Positions 40,601 to 46,600 of a DNA stretch of 64,000 nucleotides are shown piece after piece. The notes below the pieces were generated by a model that worked only from the letters and a program-made list of their open reading frames with translations, was not told the origin of the DNA and did not search any database. The translations under genes and the position numbers were made by a program. Each line of letters opens with the position of its first letter. Positions within the stretch are counted from its first letter, which is position 1. The stretch spans positions 1,726,499-1,790,498 of the forward strand of contig JAJVDF010000250.1 of assembly GCA_022410635.1 (NCBI GenBank), written 5' to 3'. This stretch comes from Tretioscincus oriximinensis (taxonomy: Eukaryota > Chordata > Lepidosauria > Squamata > Gymnophthalmidae).

Positions 40601-43600
40601 GAAGACTCAGCTCTCTAATTCTGGTGGAAGTTGAATTGTATCCTGCATTAGGTAATTGCATCCTGCATTTAGGGTGGTCAAATTTTACACATTACATTAA
40701 GGGTGTTGATTGTAAGTATGTTTCTAGTTCAATAATCAGATAATTAATATTAAACTAAAGATGCATACTGTGAGACAAATAAAAAGTAAAGCAAGTGACT
40801 TTGCTAGAACTATTTTCTTTTAAGAGCCTGGTTACAAGATTTTACCGGGCTGAGCCTAGCATAAAAGACTATTCCTTGTCGTACAGAGATAACTAAAGTC
40901 TGCCAAACGTCTCCTTGGTGTATCATTTATTTTATAGACTTCTTTTAGGAAATAGATATAACATTGCTTCCTTTTTGAAAGAGAAAATAGTACTTTAAAA
41001 AATAAAAATGCAGGTTCTCCTTTTAAGTTTAGAAACAATTACTTAGTTGATAAAACATATTGCACCATAAAAAAATTAACATTTTTTCTTTTTTCTCTGA
41101 AACATTGAAAGTTACATTTTTGAAATAGACGTTATGAGTCTGAGGGCCCTCTAGTACCAAGTTTAGATAATGGCATCATGCAAAAATATACTTGGAGGCT
41201 TATAGGCTAAATTATCCAACATGCACAGATTTTCCCTCAAATAATAGCAGTGCATGATGGCAGCAGTTACAAATTGAGTTATCTCATTCCCACTAGACAG
41301 CTGGCATACATGGAGCCACGGTGTGTATCTGTGGGAGGCAGAGCTCTTATTGCCTCCTATATGTTTGTTTCAAGATGTAGTCTGACAGAATGTTCTTTGC
41401 AATGTGGCAATATCTATCTTAATGACAGAAAACCATGGCGCTCCCGACTTGCATGCAAAAGAACAAGGTTAATTCCAGCTGTTAACATAATAGGTTGGTC
41501 CATAAAAAACAACTGTAAAAGTCCATTGGTGGAAAATATGCTTTGGAATCTCGCTGCTGTCCTTTTTGTTTATGAGAGTCATGTGCCAGTACATGCAGCT
41601 TTCCAGCTTCCCTCATTGCCAGAATGTGAACAGCATTCAAGCTTTGACTTTTAAGATGTAGCTAAGGGGAAAAGCAAAGAAAGGAGGAGGATAGAAAAGA
41701 CAGAGAAGAAAGAGCAAGAGAAGGAAAGAAAGAAAGAGGATAATGTTGTGCAAAGTTGTTTGACTTCCCCTGAGCAAACATGTAATTTCCATGATTTCTT
41801 TTTAATGACTGCAGTCTGATGCTAGTAGGACCTGATTTATGAAAAGCTGTGAAAGATCAGGTGGAACCCTGCAGGACGTCATTTACAGCTGCACAGATTG
41901 CAGCCCAACTAATTTGTCTAGTAAAAGTGTGAGCTTATGGCACATATCACCCAACCCATAAATTTCATGTTTAGATCTGCTGTCTCAGGGCTGGGCTAGA
42001 CAAAGGGGGTGGAAGCGAGTGGATGCAGATGCTCTAAAAGCCAGCACTCCCTTGGTGCACATGAGGAGGCATCATAGGGTATTCACAGCAAGAGACAAAT
42101 TCCTCCTCATTGATAAACTCTCCAGATGTCCTCTCCAAGGAGAAAAGTAATTTTATTTTATTCCCCCTTCCTCCCCTCTCTAGAATCCTACAAGGGGAAA
42201 AATGATACCTTGCAAAGCCACTTATTCAGTGGTTTCTTGCATTGCATTAAAATCCATTCATATTTTTGCTTTCATTATACCTTGGTCCTAGCAAAAACAG
42301 TAAAGCTTGCACAAGTTTGTCTCATTTGTCATTATGGTGTTTGGCTTTTTGTCAGACAATGCACACACATACACATACGTGTTTAAGATGCATCTTCTTT
42401 TATAAAAACAAGTGAAAGTAACTTCTCCTTGCATCATATTTAATTAATAAATGCCTTGGGAACTAGGATGCTATGCAGAGCAAGATAAATTAAATAGGTG
42501 GGCTTCATGACGTAAACAGAAGTTAGCTAGCTGCATTCTGTGTAATTAATTTGCCCTTTGGATCTGTTTCTGAAATGGATATTTAAAAGAAAGAGCTGCA
42601 GGCCAAGGAAATATTCTGCACATGTGAACAAGATCAGTCGTAGCTTTTTTTGACAGCCCTTTCCCCAGCAGCTGAACAGAAGCAGTCATTTAATAACTGC
42701 AATGCATCCAACCATTTTTAATGTTTATCCCGTCATGCCAAATATGTGTTTAATCATTTTTTTCCCCAAACAATGGCTCCTTGTGCACGTCTACAGAATC
42801 CAAGCAGCTATTGCTTGGCAATGGAGAAGGAGAAGGCAACATGGCAGAAGTGAAAGTGAAATGTCAACCATACTTCCGTCCCTCTTTGGAAATTGTATTT
42901 CTGGAAAGTGAGCAAGATGACAGTTGCTTAACTTTTTTGTAGTTAAGGGTATCTTTCCCCTATTGGAAGCTACATGATGGGTAGAAATGTAATATGGTTG
43001 TCCCATGTTCATCATCCCTATACAGCCCTAACACATGAGAAGTACACACTTGCACAAGCTCTTAAAATTCTTTTTGCTGCTTTTAGTTCAGGTATACATT
43101 GATCCTGAATCAATGGCCCTGTCTACACTGAGAATAGGAGCCTGCCATCTATATGCTAGTGTAGACTAGCTTAGTGTAGACTGAATGGGGCCTGTCATAG
43201 TCTACACTGGCATGTGGATGGCCAAGCTCTGTATAGAGATACATCCCAGAATAAGGCTCAGTGAGGACAAGGCTTCTAATTGCTGCACAAGGAATCAGCA
43301 GGAATGACAGAGGCAACTGTCCCATGGGGCCTATGCAGAAGCGCCCAAATTTGTTTTTAACTACAATCAGGATGTTAACAGCAGCCATAATCTGGGCAAC
43401 TTTAAATGAAATGAGGCTGTTTGTATTTGGAAAGCAAATCGTACATATTGGGCCTGGATCTATTTTTGCAATGGCCAATCAACTGCCTTTGGAGATTTTA
43501 CAAGCTGGATGAAAGTATAACAGAACTTTCTTTTCTCAAATCTTTCCCAGCTCTTCTTCAGGATCATTAATATTTGTTCTTCAATATAGGTAAATAGAAG

Positions 43601-46600
43601 TTCCCTGGCACATCCATGCAGTAATTTACCGTTTTCTGGGAGTCTGAATCAATGACACTCTGCTTTCTAAGCAGTTGCTCGATCATTGAGCAGCAATAAT
43701 TCCTGTGGGTGAGAATGCTAAGCCATACTGCCTTTTCTCTTCACATTTCTCTCTACACTCTTGAGACAAAAGACTGGTAAATGGTCTATTTTAGGTTCTT
43801 AACTGTTTTTCTGTCTTATTTTGATTGGAGAACTGTTGTTCATCCCCATAGGGGGGAATAACTGTACAATTATATCTTGTGTAACTTGGCAGGCAGTTAT
43901 ATTTTATTGACCACATAAGAATAAAAACATGTTGTGCAAAAACATTTTTTTTAAAAAAAGGTATGTATTATAGTGGGATAAAACTATGCTTAAAAAGCTT
44001 TCTTGAAAAATCTCAGATGGTTTGGTTGCCTGTTCTTGTGCCTTATCTGGTTTGGACTGATAGAACATGGGCAAGAAAAATCTTTGCAAGTTTAAAGTCT
44101 ACCTAGGTACAGGGAAGCTCCATTATTACAAGGAAGCCCATAGTAAGATCTCTTTGAAAAACGGAATTCAAATTAGTAGTCTGGAGCAGAATTTCTAGCT
44201 ATAAAGTCTTAAAGACTAACAAGAAAAAGGGTGGAAGTGGGAGCTTTTATAAACTAAATTATTTCTTCAGTTGTGATCAACTGAACAAATGCTTAGATAC
44301 AGAATTGCAAATGGATACAATAGGGAGAAGTTGGTAAAAGATCATTAAAGTTTCTTTGGGGATAGGAAGTGCAAAACAATGTTGCAATGTAAAGGAATGC
44401 TGATAGGAAATCAGAAAGGAGCAGAGAAAATATAATCCAATTTGTGTGATTTCCACCCCAATAAACAGAAAATCAGATTCAGGAATTACATATATTATTA
44501 ATATACCTCCATTGAAGTTAACAGCACAACTTCAATTTACAGTCACAAATGTTTAGATTTGTGGGGAAGGAATCTCAATGTTCCAAGAAAGAGTCAACTT
44601 GGTCTGAAAGGTTATTAAGGCATGAGCCCTAAAATGAAATTTCACTTCAGAATCTTTTTTAACGAAAAACCTTGTTTTGCTTATCTAATTCAATACCTTT
44701 ACTTATCAATTCAATGGATCTCTAATAGGTATTAAAATATAGCAAAAAAAAAAAGAGAGAGAGAGGGAGAGAGTGAGAAAAGTTGCATTTCACCTACTAC
44801 AAGGTAAATTTGGACACCTGAGAGTTTTTCTTCCCATTTCAAACTGAATTCTCAACACCTGTTTTTATAGCGTTGTTTATAGATTGGAAGATTACATACC
44901 ACAGTAATCAGTTTTCTGTTTAGCCCCTAAAATGTGGATGTAAAGTGAATATACATTCCATGTCATGACGTTCATTTTATTCTAGACCATCAAACCTCCT
45001 TCTGGACCAAAGCAGCATTGAAATATCAGCCTTACGCTCTGCAGGTGATTGGCTTAATGGCATTCGGATAGGACAATGCAAAGACATATTCACAGGAGTA
45101 GAATACAGCTCATGTGATACAATAGCCAAGATGTCTTCTGAGTAAGTCTCAGACTTCAATTATTTTGGGGGGTTGAGTTTCCATTTCTCCTATATATTTC
45201 CTAATTAAAAGATTTAAGTATTAATGTATATGTGCATATATTCAGTTTCATTCTCCACATACTAAGTACATCTTTTATCTTTATAATAAATTAACAATAC
45301 CTTGCATAAATAGGCTATTTGCATATCCATATCTATCTAATGTTTCAACACAATGGAATGCTCCCTGTTGTGTAGTCACATCTGTGTGAAATCCTTTCTA
45401 TAAAGTTGTAAAACATATCCATTAATATATGTGGTTTTAAGTGTTTAGCCTGGAACCAAATCAGTGAAAAATGGAGTCTAAAATATATTGTTTGCAGATG
45501 AAAGAAGTATTCATCAAATCAAGATGAAAATATTTTATAACAGAGCAGTTATTTCCATGAAATGTATTCATAAGGATTTGAACTCACAGTTGTCACTTTA
45601 GGGAAGGCAACTTTAAACCAGTTAACTCCTCTGTCATTTCTGCACTTGTTAGAGAAGAGAGTGGAATAGTCCAGTTGAAAGTGGTCCACGCAGAGCAGTT
45701 TCAGTGGAAGTGGTCCACCAGCCTGGAACAAAGTTATCCATGTTTGGAGCACCTCCACTCCACTCTCTAAGCTCTAATGGCCAGGAATGAAAGTTTTTGG
45801 TCCTTGGGCCCTAAGGGTATCAATTAGAATGACAGAATTTGATCTATTGCCAAAATTGGACCTTCTGCCAAATTGGCTGTTGGAGGCATGCACCCTTTTG
45901 AATATTGTTTTGGGCCAGTCTAGCAGCCCCTGGACCATCAATAAACTTTTAAAACATCATCAACCATTATTTGTGATGGTTGCAAACTACAGGGATGCTC
46001 TCTCTCTCCTCCCCCCATTTTGGAAAAAATATGGTTTGCAAAGAGAAAAGGCCATAGTCACACTTAAAGTTTAATCCAGCTTCAGTCCACCTTCAGAATG
46101 GAAGAATATATCAAGGAAAGGTTTTCTTTTAACATTATATCAATCAAAACTGGGTTTCAAGTTAGAGGAAACTGGGTTTCAAGTTAGAGGAAAATCAGCA
46201 TCTCACTTCAATGATGTGCTGAATTAAAATTTAGAGATGACCACACCAGAAGTGTACAAACTAATGTTCCATCCTTTTTCTGTTGCCCATACTTTAAGAC
46301 CATAAGAATAGCCCTGATGAATTGGGTCACATCCCATCTGGTACAGCATTGACCCACAAGTTGTACTTGGACACTCTCAAGCAGAGGCAAAAACTTCACC
46401 TGTTCTAGATGCCATGCAAGTGGTATTTCAGGAATACAGGCTATTGCTCCATCCCAGAGACAGAATCAAGTGATCCATATTAGTGGCTATTGATACTCCT
46501 AGCATCCATTACTTTGTTTAATCCTATCTTGGTTGCTTGCTGCCACAACTTCTTTTGAAAATAAATTCTGTACACTAATGACCTTTTAGGGACAAAAAAA

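Larger units (their letters stand above)
35380..44985 (+). other. EPHA3 intron (9.6 kb)
   Basis: The acceptor is TTTATTCTAG. It contains hairpin-MITE relatives at about 35797, 36585-36680, 36747-36862, 36955-37060 and 43130-43238, a Penelope-like inverted remnant (38104-38266) and a CR1 LINE with a long reverse-transcriptase ORF (39050-40428). A GA-repeat lies at 44743-44776. Regions 40430-43080 and 43270-44740 show no recognisable element; 41250-41654 is an open frame of 134 codons without signature. Confidence 0.72.

Noticed and set aside
40430..40640. Possible LTR around TGTATAAATAGCAGG
   Set aside because: A TATA-like word is present, but no AATAAA at a suitable distance and no TG/CA ends were found.
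41250..41654. 134-codon open frame in an EPHA3 intron
   Set aside because: No family signature, no splice or promoter context and no repeat identity. Kept only as an unexplained ORF.
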